44,309 bases of DNA from NCBI GenBank assembly GCA_002695065.1, contig NZNW01000016.1:1-44309 (forward strand), in the 5' to 3' direction. This document shows, one piece after another, positions 18,725-27,474 of this stretch (position 1 is the stretch's first letter; every line of letters starts with the position of its first letter). The DNA comes from Salinicola sp. (GTDB lineage Bacteria; Pseudomonadota; Gammaproteobacteria; Pseudomonadales; Halomonadaceae). Position numbers and translations under genes: made by a program. The notes below the pieces were generated by a model that worked only from the letters and a program-made list of their open reading frames with translations, ran no database searches and was not told the DNA's origin.

Positions 18725-19939
18725 ATGGCAGCAGCGCGTCCTTGCATCATTGCCCTCAACGCCGGCTCCTCCAGCATCAAGCTATCGCTGTACCATCTCG
18801 ATGGGACGGCGCCGCCCGAATTCGTGGCCAGGGTTCAGGCCGAGGAGATCGGCGATTCGCCGCATCTGTCCGGCAGGCTGGCCGATGGAACGGATTTTCT
18901 CGACGAGACGCCGGCCAGCCACACCCTCGCGGATCACGACAGCGCCTTCGCCCGGTTGCACGAAGCCCTCGCGCAACAGTTCGGCGAGCTGAAACTGGCG
19001 GCGGTCGGCCACCGTATCGTCCACGGCGGCAGCCGCTTCCCCCGCCCGACGATCATCGACGCCGCCACGCGTGACGATATCGCGGCGCTGAGTCCGATGG
19101 CACCGCTGCACCAGCCCCACCATCTGGAGGGGATCGACGCCGTCGGCCGGTTCGCGCCCGGGACGCTGCAGGTCGCCTGTTTCGACACCAGTTTCCACCT
19201 CGAGATGCCGATCGTGGCCCAGCTGACCGGCCTACCCTATCGCTTCTTCGAGCAGGGCCTTCGTCGCTTCGGCTTTCACGGTCTCTCCTACGAGTACATC
19301 GCCGGACGACTGAACGATGTCGACGAACGGTTGGCGAAGGGTCGCACCATCGTTGCGCACCTTGGCAATGGGGCCAGCCTGTGTGCCTTGCAGGCCGGCA
19401 GGAGCGTCGACACCACCATGGGGTTCACCCCGCTCGAGGGCCTGCCGATGGGCACGCGCCCGGGGAATATCGATCCGGGGCTGATGCTTCATCTCGAACA
19501 GGAACTCGGGTTTACCCCCGAGACGCTCCAGCCGTTGCTCTATCACGAGTCCGGGTTGCTCGGGGTGTCCGGCATCGACAGCGACATGCAGACGCTGCTG
19601 GAGAGCAACTCCCCCCGCGCGCATCTGGCGATCGAATTCTTCGTCCACCGCGTTGCCCAGGAGATGGCACGCATGGCAGTCAGCCTGGGCGGTATCGACG
19701 GCATCGTCTTCACCGCCGGCATTGGCGAGCATGCCGCTCCGATCCGCGCGGCCGTCATCGATCGGCTGGCACCGCTATGGCCGGTCGCGCTGGACGACTC
19801 CGCCAACCGGGCTGCCGCACCTGGGCGCATTTCGACCCGGAACAGCACCATCGCCGTTCATGTCATTCCCACCGACGAGGAGGCGACGATCGCCCGCCAC
19901 ACCTGGCGACTCCATCGGGAGCAGTCGGCGCATGCGTAG
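18725..19939 (+). CDS. ackA: Acetate kinase
   Basis: 404 residues from ATG 18725, eight bases after AAGGAG. A GTG at 18704 is possible but lacks a site. Acetate kinase interconverts acetyl-phosphate + ADP and acetate + ATP in the cytosol. ASKHA-fold signatures are present in order: LNAGSSSIKLSLY near the N-terminus, HRIVHGGSRF, FDTSFH, RRFGFHGLSYEYIA, HLGNGASLCALQ, MGFTPLEGLPMGTRPGNIDPG and FTAGIGEHAAPIRA. It lies 43 bp upstream of phosphoketolase, so the pair turns phosphoketolase-made acetyl-phosphate into ATP and acetate. Confidence 0.97.
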   Translation: MAAARPCIIALNAGSSSIKLSLYHLDGTAPPEFVARVQAEEIGDSPHLSGRLADGTDFLDETPASHTLADHDSAFARLHEALAQQFGELKLAAVGHRIVHGGSRFPRPTIIDAATRDDIAALSPMAPLHQPHHLEGIDAVGRFAPGTLQVACFDTSFHLEMPIVAQLTGLPYRFFEQGLRRFGFHGLSYEYIAGRLNDVDERLAKGRTIVAHLGNGASLCALQAGRSVDTTMGFTPLEGLPMGTRPGNIDPGLMLHLEQELGFTPETLQPLLYHESGLLGVSGIDSDMQTLLESNSPRAHLAIEFFVHRVAQEMARMAVSLGGIDGIVFTAGIGEHAAPIRAAVIDRLAPLWPVALDDSANRAAAPGRISTRNSTIAVHVIPTDEEATIARHTWRLHREQSAHA

Positions 19940-19982
19940 CGCCAGGCACCGTTCCAGCCACCGTTACTCCAGGAGAACGCGC

Positions 19983-22421
19983 ATGACTTCCTCCATGAGC
20001 CAATCCACGACGATCCGCCGACTTCCGATCGACAAGGACGAGGAGCTGCTGAGGCGGGTCGATCACTGGTGGCGTGCCGCCAATTATCTCGCCGTCGGCC
20101 AGATCTACCTCACCGACAACCCTCTACTCGAGATACCGCTGACGCTCGACCACATCAAGCCACGCCTGCTCGGGCATTGGGGTACGGTACCGGGGCTCAA
20201 CCTGATCTATGCCCATCTCAACGCCCAGATCCAGCGTCGCGATCTCGACGTGATCTATCTCGCCGGCCCCGGCCACGGCGGCCCGGCGCTGCTGGCCAAC
20301 CTGTGGCTGGAAAACAGCTACAGCGAACATTTCGCGCATGTGCCACGCGACGCCGAGGGCATGCGGCGACTGTTCCGCCAGTTCTCCACACCCGGCGGCG
20401 TGCCCAGCCACGTCAGCGTGCCGACGCCGGGTTCGATCCACGAAGGCGGCGAGCTGGGTTATGTGTTGACCCACGCCTTCGGCGCCGTCTTCGACAACCC
20501 CGGGCTGATCGCGGCCGCCGTGGTGGGCGACGGCGAGGCGGAAACCGGCCCGCTGGAGGGCTCCTGGAAAGGCGTCAACTATCTCAACCCGACCCGGGAC
20601 GGCGCGGTGTTGCCGATCCTGCACCTCAACGGCTACAAGATCGGCTCGGCGACGGTGCTGGCGCGCAAGAGCGACGACGAGCTCGACCACTACTTTCGCG
20701 GCCACGGCTACGCGCCGATCTTCGTCGAGGGCAACGAGCCGGATAGCGTCCATCGCGACTTCGCGGCGGCGCTTTCCAAGGGGCTCGATCAGATTCACGA
20801 GATTCAGCAACGAGCACGCCACGAAGGCATCGATCGCCGTCCGGTTTGGCCGATGATCGTACTGCGCACCCCCAAGGGCTGGACCGGGCCGGTCTCCGTG
20901 GGCGAGTTGCCGGTGGAAGGCACCTTCCGTGCCCACCAGGTGCCCATGAGCGGGCTGAAGGCGCATCCCGAACGCCTGCAGCAGCTGCAACAGTGGATGC
21001 GCTCCTACCGCCCGGAAGAACTCTTCGATCCACAGGGCAGGCCCAGAAAGATCATCACCGCACTCTGCCCCGCCGGCGAGCGGCGTATGGGTTCCAACCC
21101 GCACGCCAACGGTGGCAGGTTGCGCCAGGCGCTGGCTTATCGGCCGCTCGCGAACTACGCCGTCGAGCTCGACGAGACGCGGCGGGGTCGCGAGCTTCAC
21201 GGCTCCACCGAGCGCCTGGGCCGATTCATGCGCGATATCTACATCGACAATCCGCACAACTTCCGGCTGTTCTGCCCCGACGAGATCAAGTCCAACCGGC
21301 TCGACGCCGTGCTGGAAGCCACCGATCGCTGCTTCATGGGGCCATTCGACGACAACGACGAGAAGCTGTCCATGGACGGTCGCATGCTCGAGGTATTGAG
21401 CGAGCACAACTGCAACGGCTGGCTCGAAGGCTATGTCCTGACCGGCCGCTACGGCCTGTTCGCCAGCTACGAAGCGTTCACCTCGATCATCGACTCCATG
21501 GCGATCCAGCACGCCAAGTGGCTGGAGCACGCCCGCGACGTGCCGTGGCGCGCCTCGGTCCCGTCGATGAACTATCTGCTGACCTCGACCTGCTGGCGCA
21601 ATGACCACAACGGCTTCAGCCACCAGGGGCCGGGGTTCATCGACACGCTGCTGAGCAAACAGCCGCAGGTGGTCAGGATCTACCTGCCGCCGGATGCCAA
21701 CACGCTACTGGCCACCGCCCGTCACTGTTTCGACAGTGTCGACCACCTCAACGCCATCGTGATCGACAAGCATCCCCAGCTGCAGTACCTGACCATGGAC
21801 GAGGCCGCCGAGCACTGTCGCCAAGGTCTCGGCATCTGGGAGTGGGCCGGCAACGACGGCGAAGGCGATCCGGATATCGTGACGGCCTGTGCCGGTGATA
21901 TCGCCACTCAGGAGACCCTGGCGGCGGTGGACATCCTGCGTACCTACCTGCCGGAGCTGGCCGTGCGCGTGGTCAACGTGGTCGATCTCATGACGCTGCG
22001 CCTCGACCACCCCCACGGCATCGACCAGGATCGTTTCGTCGAGCTGTTCACGGCCGACCGGCCGGTGGTCTTCGCCTTTCACGGCTTCCGTGGCGTGGTG
22101 CACCAGTTGATCCACAATCGCCCCGAGACCGAGCGCTTCCACGTTCGCGGCTATCAGGAAGAGGGAACCACCACCACCCCGTTCGACATGACGGTGCTCA
22201 ACCAGATGAGTCGCGCGCATCTGGCGCTGGATGCCCTGCGCTATTTACCGGACCAGAGGGAGAGTGCCGCCACGCTGATCGGCGACCTGCAGGCGCTGCT
22301 GCAGAAGCACCACGCCTATATCCGCGAACATCTCGACGATATCCCGGAGATCACCCAGTGGACCTGGACCGGCGGCAACGTCCAGTTGCCGCTGGACGAG
22401 GAGGATCATGCCGGGGCATGA
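19983..22421 (+). CDS. xfp: Xylulose-5-P/fructose-6-P phosphoketolase
   Basis: 812 residues from ATG 19983 with CCAGGAGA upstream; ATG 19995 is an alternative. This thiamine-diphosphate enzyme cleaves xylulose-5-phosphate (and probably fructose-6-phosphate) with phosphate to acetyl-phosphate plus glyceraldehyde-3-P or erythrose-4-P. Diagnostic blocks: LAGPGHGGPALLAN, the substrate and cofactor segment STPGGVPSHVSVPTPGSIHEGGELGY, the ThDP motif GDGEAETGPLEGSW, and the C-terminal FAFHGFRGVVHQLIHNR. Length matches the family (about 790-820). It forms an operon with ackA, so acetyl-P can be drained to acetate. The stop is six bases from the convergent stop of the next gene. Confidence 0.97.
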   Translation: MTSSMSQSTTIRRLPIDKDEELLRRVDHWWRAANYLAVGQIYLTDNPLLEIPLTLDHIKPRLLGHWGTVPGLNLIYAHLNAQIQRRDLDVIYLAGPGHGGPALLANLWLENSYSEHFAHVPRDAEGMRRLFRQFSTPGGVPSHVSVPTPGSIHEGGELGYVLTHAFGAVFDNPGLIAAAVVGDGEAETGPLEGSWKGVNYLNPTRDGAVLPILHLNGYKIGSATVLARKSDDELDHYFRGHGYAPIFVEGNEPDSVHRDFAAALSKGLDQIHEIQQRARHEGIDRRPVWPMIVLRTPKGWTGPVSVGELPVEGTFRAHQVPMSGLKAHPERLQQLQQWMRSYRPEELFDPQGRPRKIITALCPAGERRMGSNPHANGGRLRQALAYRPLANYAVELDETRRGRELHGSTERLGRFMRDIYIDNPHNFRLFCPDEIKSNRLDAVLEATDRCFMGPFDDNDEKLSMDGRMLEVLSEHNCNGWLEGYVLTGRYGLFASYEAFTSIIDSMAIQHAKWLEHARDVPWRASVPSMNYLLTSTCWRNDHNGFSHQGPGFIDTLLSKQPQVVRIYLPPDANTLLATARHCFDSVDHLNAIVIDKHPQLQYLTMDEAAEHCRQGLGIWEWAGNDGEGDPDIVTACAGDIATQETLAAVDILRTYLPELAVRVVNVVDLMTLRLDHPHGIDQDRFVELFTADRPVVFAFHGFRGVVHQLIHNRPETERFHVRGYQEEGTTTTPFDMTVLNQMSRAHLALDALRYLPDQRESAATLIGDLQALLQKHHAYIREHLDDIPEITQWTWTGGNVQLPLDEEDHAGA

Positions 22422-22427
22422 CCGGGG

Positions 22428-23183
22428 TCACGGCGTCACGCCCCGGGCCCCCGCCGGCTCCCGATAGCGCGACCGGACCCACTGCCGCGCCAGCAGGTAG
22501 GCCAGCAGCGCTTCCGGCAGCTCCCCGGCGTAGAACATCAATTCCGCGCCCTGCCGGACCTGATCGAGCGGCACCGAGGCGGGGAAGTGAAACCGGGCCA
22601 TCCATTTGGACAGCGTCGCATGTGCCGCCATCGACACCACCAGCACGCCGAAGCGCCACTCGAGGGAGGGGCGTCTCGGCGCCGGGTCCGGCCCGGCAAT
22701 GGCCCAACTGAACAGACACCCGGCAACCACGAAATGCCAGTGCAGCCAAAGGGCGAAGCCGGGAGAGTGGCGCATCGCGATGTAGAGGTCGGTCAGGTAC
22801 AGCGCCATCATGCCGCCGATATTGAGCAGCGCCGCCGTGACGGGATGGCTCAACACGCGAATGGGAGGCAGGGATACGAATCTGACCCAGCGCCTGCCCC
22901 AGTGCGCGGGCACGTTCTTCAGCGCCAGGCTCGCCGGCGCCGCCATCACCAGCCCCAGCGGCGCGATCATCCCCGCCACGAGATGCACCGCCATATGGCC
23001 GCGGAAATCATCGTGCGCCCACTGCATCGATGGTGGCGACATCACCGCGACGATCGCCAGCGCGCTGCCCACGAAGAGGGCCAGCCGCCACAGCGGCCAG
23101 CCCCGGCCGCGCCGCTTCGCTCGCCACCAACCCCAGGCGTAGAGTGCGGCCAGCGCACCGAAAACCAGCGCGAACCCGCTCAC
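22428..23183 (-). CDS. Caa3-type cytochrome c oxidase assembly factor (CtaG_Bsub family)
   Basis: 251 residues, about six or seven membrane helices, with family features HMAVHLVAGMIAPLGLVMAAP (about 63-83), a central LLNIGGMMALYLTDLY and WLHWHFVVAGCLFSWAIAG, and late SKWMARFHFP. These conserved His/Met positions in membrane helices fit a role in delivering or handling copper for oxidase assembly, as for Bacillus CtaG; that is family knowledge. The GTG start at 23183 overlaps the preceding TGA (GTGA), so it is coupled to the DUF2243 protein. No oxidase genes are in the window. Confidence 0.88.
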   Translation of the reverse strand: MSGFALVFGALAALYAWGWWRAKRRGRGWPLWRLALFVGSALAIVAVMSPPSMQWAHDDFRGHMAVHLVAGMIAPLGLVMAAPASLALKNVPAHWGRRWVRFVSLPPIRVLSHPVTAALLNIGGMMALYLTDLYIAMRHSPGFALWLHWHFVVAGCLFSWAIAGPDPAPRRPSLEWRFGVLVVSMAAHATLSKWMARFHFPASVPLDQVRQGAELMFYAGELPEALLAYLLARQWVRSRYREPAGARGVTP

Positions 23184-23644
23184 CGCTGGCTCAGCGCCTC
23201 GCCCCGCCGGGCCCGGCGCAGCAGCCAGTAACCGATGGCGAGCAGCAGCAGGCCGGCCAGGTTCCAGCAGAGGTCGTACACCAGTAGATTGTCCACGTAG
23301 CGGACCTGATGGAGCCCCAGGATCTTGTGGTCGACGATGCCGTCGAAGAGCTGGAACCCGCCCATTCCCAGCAGGAACCCCGCGCCTCGGTAACCGGGGG
23401 CGTGCTGTCCGGTCTCGTGGAGCCGCAGCATCAGCGCGCCACCGATGACCAGCATCACCAGCTCCAGCGTGTGCAGGAGCCCGTCCGAGGCCAGCGCCAG
23501 CGCCGAGTTGTCGGTTTCGACGAAGTGGTGCCAGGCCAGTACCTGATGAAATACGATCTCGTCGAGCGCCGCCATGATACCGATGCCCAACAGGACGGCG
23601 GCCAGCATCGTCGCCCCGGTTCGCCGCTGAACCCGCTCGCTCAT
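23180..23644 (-). CDS. DUF2243 family membrane protein
   Basis: 154 residues from ATG 23644 with GAGGGG upstream. The open frame extends 71 codons further, but through a terminator-like hairpin. Four membrane helices are apparent: about 10-30 (MLAAVLLGIGIMAALDEIVFHQVL), 50-75, 85-105 and 125-145. Conserved-looking charged or His residues lie in or near helices (DEIVFHQ, HHFVE, DGLLHTLEL, FDGIVDHKILGLHQVR), typical of DUF2243. Function is unknown in the family. The strict overlap with the CtaG-type gene suggests a joint role, perhaps metal or haem related, but this is inference. Confidence 0.88.
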   Translation of the reverse strand: MSERVQRRTGATMLAAVLLGIGIMAALDEIVFHQVLAWHHFVETDNSALALASDGLLHTLELVMLVIGGALMLRLHETGQHAPGYRGAGFLLGMGGFQLFDGIVDHKILGLHQVRYVDNLLVYDLCWNLAGLLLLAIGYWLLRRARRGEALSQR

Positions 23645-23961
23645 ATCGATCCCCTCGTGCAGATACGTCTTCACTTCGCGACGCCAGGCGGATGCAAAAA
23701 AACCCCGGCCGCTGGGGCCGGGGTTAGATCGTGGCGATTCCTTGCCAACTCGCCATGGCATCCTGCCATGCGTCCCTGTGAACATCGCTTCCCGCGACTC
23801 CTTCCTTGGCACTGCGTCTTCCTGACGCTGCAAGATCACCGTACGCCCTCGAGTCATCGATGAAGTTCATACAGGTTAAAGAAGGGCGGAAGATATGTTT
23901 CTTTATGTAACGCAATCCCGCTTTGCCGCTCGGCAGCCATCGATGGCTCGTCGCTCGCCCA
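23645..23961. other. Intergenic region: terminator, palindrome, possible small ORF
   Basis: 317 bases between chrA and the DUF2243 gene, both on the minus strand. It holds the terminator at 23695-23725, a 17-bp inverted repeat CATGGCA-TCC-TGCCATG at 23754-23770, and a 63-codon minus frame (23724-23915, TTG start) whose stop abuts the terminator stem. That frame has no ribosome site or family, so I do not call it a gene. The promoter of the DUF2243/CtaG pair should lie either here or downstream of the terminator. Confidence 0.5.
23695..23725 (-). terminator. Strong Rho-independent terminator between chrA and DUF2243 gene
   Basis: AACCCCGGCC (23701-23710) pairs with GGCCGGGGTT (23716-23725). 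On the minus strand the stem runs into a T-run encoded by A's at 23695-23702. It lies about 240 bases past the chrA stop and 50 bases before the DUF2243 start, so it probably ends the ars-chr transcript. Alternatively it attenuates transcription into the DUF2243 pair. Confidence 0.8.
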
Positions 23962-25155
23962 TCAGCCAGCCAGCACAGTGACCAGGGGGAGCGCGATCAC
24001 GACCAGCCACGCCGGCCAGCGCCATACCGTCAGCAGCAGGAAGCCGGCCAGCGCCAGCGCGAAATCGGCCGGCTCGACAATGGCGCCTTGCCAGATTGGG
24101 GCGTACAGCGCGGCCCCCAGAATGCCAACCACCGCCGCGTTCGTGCCCTGGATCAGCCTCTGCGCGGTCGACGAGGCGCGCAATCGGTCCCAATGCGGAA
24201 GGACGCCCACCAGCAATAGCATGCCCGGCAGAAAAATCATGACCGTCGCCACTGCCGCCAGTATCCCGCCATGGACGCCGGGCGCCATCGCCGCCCCCAG
24301 ATAGGCGGAGAAGGTAAATAGCGGCCCCGGCACGGCCTGCGCTGCCCCGTAACCGGTCAGGAACGTGCTCTCCGATATCCAACCGGGATCGACCACCTCG
24401 GCCTGCAGCAGCGGCAGCACGACATGGCCGCCACCGAAGACGAGCGCTCCGGCTCGATAGAACGCATCCATGACCGCGACGACCTCGCCTCCCCCTGTCG
24501 ACGCCACCAGAGGAAGCAGCAGCAGGAGAAGGAAGAACAGCGCAAGCGCGAACAGGCTAGCGCGCCCGGAGAGCTCGCGGCGATCGGGCCGGGTCATCGT
24601 CGTCGCCGGCCGACACCACCAGACGCCGAGGCCGGCTCCCGCCGCGATGGCACCCAACTGGCCTGCCGTGCCGCCGATGAAGACGGCCATGAACACGGCC
24701 ACCAGGGCGATCCCGGCCCGAGTCCGGTCGGGACACAGTTTTCCGGCCATCCCCCAGACCGCATTGGCGACCACGGCGACGGCCACCAGCTTGAGACCAT
24801 GAATCAGGGACTGGCCGACATCGCCCCCCAGCGCCGACGCGCCGGAGGCGAACAGCGCCAGCGCGATGGCCGAGGGCAACGTGAACGCACACCAGGCAGC
24901 TAGCGCGCCGGGTAGGCCGCCCCGTCGCAGGCCGATGGCGAAGCCGACCTGGCTGCTGGCGGGACCGGGCAGGAACTGGCACAGCGCGACGAGGTCGGCG
25001 AAATCCGACTCGGAAAGCCATCCCCGACGCACCACGAAAGCCTCGCGGAAATATCCCAGGTGCGCGATGGGGCCGCCGAAGGAGGTCAGGCCGAGCAGCA
25101 TAAACGTCCGGAATATCTCCCCACGGCGGGAGTGGGGATGCCGGGTCCCGGTCAT
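23962..25155 (-). CDS. chrA: Chromate transporter ChrA (long form)
   Basis: 397 residues, bidomain CHR-family transporter. The N-terminal CHR repeat starts FMLLGLTSFGGPIAHLGYFREAFV and contains LCQFLPGPASSQVGFAIG. The C-terminal repeat contains GALVFGGGHVVLPLL and GYGAAQAVPGPLFTFSAYLG. The two repeats each carry the FGGP/FGGG and PGP signatures that define ChrA. The protein exports chromate from the cytosol (family knowledge). The ATG at 25155 follows AAGGAGTG, and the gene lies 42 bp after arsB, so it is the last cistron of the arsenic operon. No chrB/chrR regulator is present. Confidence 0.95.
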   Translation of the reverse strand: MTGTRHPHSRRGEIFRTFMLLGLTSFGGPIAHLGYFREAFVVRRGWLSESDFADLVALCQFLPGPASSQVGFAIGLRRGGLPGALAAWCAFTLPSAIALALFASGASALGGDVGQSLIHGLKLVAVAVVANAVWGMAGKLCPDRTRAGIALVAVFMAVFIGGTAGQLGAIAAGAGLGVWWCRPATTMTRPDRRELSGRASLFALALFFLLLLLLPLVASTGGGEVVAVMDAFYRAGALVFGGGHVVLPLLQAEVVDPGWISESTFLTGYGAAQAVPGPLFTFSAYLGAAMAPGVHGGILAAVATVMIFLPGMLLLVGVLPHWDRLRASSTAQRLIQGTNAAVVGILGAALYAPIWQGAIVEPADFALALAGFLLLTVWRWPAWLVVIALPLVTVLAG

Positions 25156-25197
25156 GTCGACACTCCTTGTTTGCGGCGACCTTTGTCACCACACACC

Positions 25198-26508
25198 TTA
25201 CGGTGTGGAAATGACAGGCAGCCACAACGCCAGCGCGACGAGCGTCGCCAGCAGTACCGGCGGGGTGATCAGAAGGCCGATCTTCATGTACTGCCCCCAG
25301 CCGATCTTGTAACCCTTGCCGGCCAGTACGTGCAGCCACAGTAGCGTCGCCAGGCTGCCGATGGGGGTGAACTTCGGCCCCAGGTCGTTGCCGATCACAT
25401 TGGCGTAGACCATCAGCTCCTGGGTCACCGCCGGCACCTGGGCCCGGTCGATGGCCAGCGCCCCCACCAGAGTCGACGGCAGGTTGTTCATGATCGAGGC
25501 GACGATGGCGGAGAGGAAGCCGGTGCCGATGGTGGCGATGAAGTCGCCCTGCCCGGCCAGCCACTGCAGTGCCCGGGCGCCATAGGCGGTCAGGCCCGCG
25601 TTGCCCAACCCGTAGACCACCAGGTACATGCCGATGGAGAACAGCACGATCTGCCACGGCGCGCCCTTGAGCGCCGCGGTGACCGACACGGCGGCGCCCT
25701 TGCCGCCCTGCCACCAGCGACCGGCGATCGCCATCAGCACGATCGCCGCGGCCCCGGTCACGAAGGCAATGGGAACGCCCAGCGGCGCGGTGACGAAGTA
25801 GGCGACGAGCAGCACCGCCAGCAGCGGAAACGCGGCGCGGAAGACCAGCGGGTCGACAATCGTCGAGCGCGGGGCATCGAGTTCCTCGACCGAGTAGCGC
25901 TTGGGAATCCGACGGCCGAAGGCGATCCAGAGCACGCCCAGGGTCGCCGCCAGCGAGACCAGGTTGACCGGCACCATGACCGCCGCGTAGCGGTCGAAGC
26001 CGATGTCGAAGTAGTTGGCGCTGACGATATTGACCAGGTTGGAGATGACCAGCGGCAGGCTGGTGGAATCGGCGACGAAGCCGGTGGCGATGATGAACGC
26101 CAGCGCCGCCGGCGGCGCGAAGTCCAGCCGCAGCAGGATCGCGATCACGATCGGGGTCAGCAGCAGCGCCGCACCGTCGTTGGCGAAGAACGCCGCGATC
26201 ACCGCGCCCAGCACCACCACCAGCGGGAACAGCAGGTGCCCGCGGCCGTTGCCCCAACGGGCGACATGCAGTGCTGCCCAGGCGAAGAATCCGGCCTCGT
26301 CGAGAAGCAGCGAGATGACGATCAGGGCGACGAAGGTGAAGGTCGCATCCCACACGATATCCCACACCACACCGACGTCGGACAGCTGCACCACGCCCGC
26401 CAGCAGTGCCACCAGCGCCCCGCCGAGGGCGCTCCAGCCGATCCCCAGGCCCTTGGGCTGCCAGATCACCAGGACCAGGGTGACGACGAAAATAGCCAGT
26501 GCCAGCAT
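25198..26508 (-). CDS. arsB: Arsenite efflux permease ArsB
   Basis: 436 residues, roughly 11-12 membrane helices. ArsB/NhaD-superfamily signatures include ISLLLDEAGFFAWAALHVARWGNG, AVIAAFFANDGAALLLTPIVIAIL, ATGFVADSTSLPLVISNLVNIVSANYF, and late ASIMNNLPSTLVGALAI and IGNDLGPKFTPIGSLATLLWL. These match ArsB rather than the Acr3 family. It expels arsenite/antimonite using the proton gradient, or ATP if ArsA is present; no arsA is seen here. It is separated from arsH by 213 bp holding a MITE-like insertion and short repeats, so it may have its own promoter. AGGGG lies upstream of the ATG. Confidence 0.95.
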   Translation of the reverse strand: MLALAIFVVTLVLVIWQPKGLGIGWSALGGALVALLAGVVQLSDVGVVWDIVWDATFTFVALIVISLLLDEAGFFAWAALHVARWGNGRGHLLFPLVVVLGAVIAAFFANDGAALLLTPIVIAILLRLDFAPPAALAFIIATGFVADSTSLPLVISNLVNIVSANYFDIGFDRYAAVMVPVNLVSLAATLGVLWIAFGRRIPKRYSVEELDAPRSTIVDPLVFRAAFPLLAVLLVAYFVTAPLGVPIAFVTGAAAIVLMAIAGRWWQGGKGAAVSVTAALKGAPWQIVLFSIGMYLVVYGLGNAGLTAYGARALQWLAGQGDFIATIGTGFLSAIVASIMNNLPSTLVGALAIDRAQVPAVTQELMVYANVIGNDLGPKFTPIGSLATLLWLHVLAGKGYKIGWGQYMKIGLLITPPVLLATLVALALWLPVISTP

Positions 26509-26524
26509 CGAATGCCCCTGCGTT

Positions 26525-26560
26525 CAGTGAGTACTTTTTAGTGAGTACGTTTAGCCAGTA
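26525..26560 (-). repeat. Short direct repeats upstream of arsB
   Basis: Read on the minus strand, three near-identical units of 13-14 bp occur in a row: GTACTGGCTAAAC, GTACTCACTAAAAA and GTACTCACTGAACG. A fourth related unit (GCACTCACTAG...) covers the end of arsH on the far side of the MITE-like element. They sit 17 bases before the arsB start. They may be regulator sites or simple slippage products. Confidence 0.7.
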
Positions 26561-26564
26561 CGTT

Positions 26565-26725
26565 CTAGGGTTTGTACGAAAAGTCGGCGAGCGAAGGCAA
26601 GACAAGGCAAAAATCGGCGAAAGAGGACCGGGCTGGCGCTCCAGTTTACGGGGTGTAAATGAGCATCTTGAGCCGGTTTTTAACGCCGTATTGCCGAGTG
26701 CAGGCAGTTTTCGTACAGAGCCTAG
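26565..26725. mobile_element. MITE-like element, copy 2 (161 bp)
   Basis: Related to 13343-13488. Ends are left CTAGGGTTTGTACGAAAA and right TTTTCGTACAGAGCCTAG, inverted repeats of each other with a few mismatches. It is flanked by a perfect CTAG on both sides, which suits a 4-bp target duplication. Internal sequence matches copy 1 except for an extra block of about 27 bases around 26645-26671. There is no coding capacity for a transposase. Its right-hand CTA (26722-26724) is the stop codon of arsH on the minus strand. Confidence 0.85.
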
Positions 26726-27474
26726 TGAGTGCCTTGATTGACGCGACGCGAGAGTGCTTCCGCGCTCTCGACCCGCTCGGAATAGCGATCGGTAAGATAG
26801 GCCGAGCGCCCCCGCGTCAGCCAGGTGAATTTCACCAGTTCCTCGCAGACATCGACGATGCGCATGTAGAGCGGCGAGAGTTTCATCCGTCCGGCCTCGT
26901 CGAACTCGGTGAATGCCCTGGGTACGGAGGACTGGTTGGGGATGGTGATCATCCGCATCCAGCGCCCCAGGATCCGCAGCTGATTGACCGCATTGAAGCT
27001 CTGGCTGCCGCCGGAGACCTCCATCACCGCCAGCGTCTTGCCCTGGGTCGGGCGCACGCCCCCCAGCGACAGCGGGATCCAGTCGATCTGGGCCTTCATG
27101 ACCCCGGTCATGGCGCCGTGACGCTCCGGGCTGACCCACAGCATGCCGTCGGACCACTCGGCGAGAGCCCGCAGCTCCTGCACTTTGGGGTGTTCCGCCT
27201 CGGCGTCGTCCGGCAGCGGCAAGCCCGAAGGATCGAAGGTACGCACCTCGCAGCCGTACCAGCGCAGCAGTCGGCCCGCTTCCTCGGAGGCGAGCCGCGA
27301 GAAGGAGCGCTCGCGCAGGGAGCCGTAGAGCACCAGAATCCTCGGCGGATGACGCGGCGCGTCGGTTCCCATCAGCGCCTCGATATCGATCGGCTGCAGC
27401 TTCTCCGGATCGATATTGGGCAGATCGTCGGCGTCGACCGAATCGCTCATCGCACTCAGGTCTTTATCACTCAT
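26722..27474 (-). CDS. arsH: ArsH, NADPH-dependent FMN reductase / organoarsenical oxidase
   Basis: 250 residues from ATG 27474, overlapping the arsC stop by 8 bp; ATG 27450 is an alternative. The flavodoxin-like core has the FMN-binding [12 protein letters not shown] (about 50-61) and the ArsH hallmark [22 protein letters not shown]. These are followed by [31 protein letters not shown] and the C-terminal [20 protein letters not shown]. ArsH oxidises trivalent methylarsenicals and/or reduces quinones in arsenic-resistant bacteria (family knowledge). The TAG stop lies in the terminal CTAG of the MITE-like element. Confidence 0.95.
   Translation of the reverse strand: MSDKDLSAMSDSVDADDLPNIDPEKLQPIDIEALMGTDAPRHPPRILVLYGSLRERSFSRLASEEAGRLLRWYGCEVRTFDPSGLPLPDDAEAEHPKVQELRALAEWSDGMLWVSPERHGAMTGVMKAQIDWIPLSLGGVRPTQGKTLAVMEVSGGSQSFNAVNQLRILGRWMRMITIPNQSSVPRAFTEFDEAGRMKLSPLYMRIVDVCEELVKFTWLTRGRSAYLTDRYSERVESAEALSRRVNQGTH

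Noticed and set aside
20124..21623. 499-codon minus-strand frame over phosphoketolase
   Set aside because: Shadow of a highly conserved enzyme; composition is His/Val/Gly-rich without motifs.
23724..23915. 63-codon minus frame ending at the terminator
   Set aside because: TTG start, no ribosome site and no family; the placement against the terminator is suggestive but not enough to call a gene.
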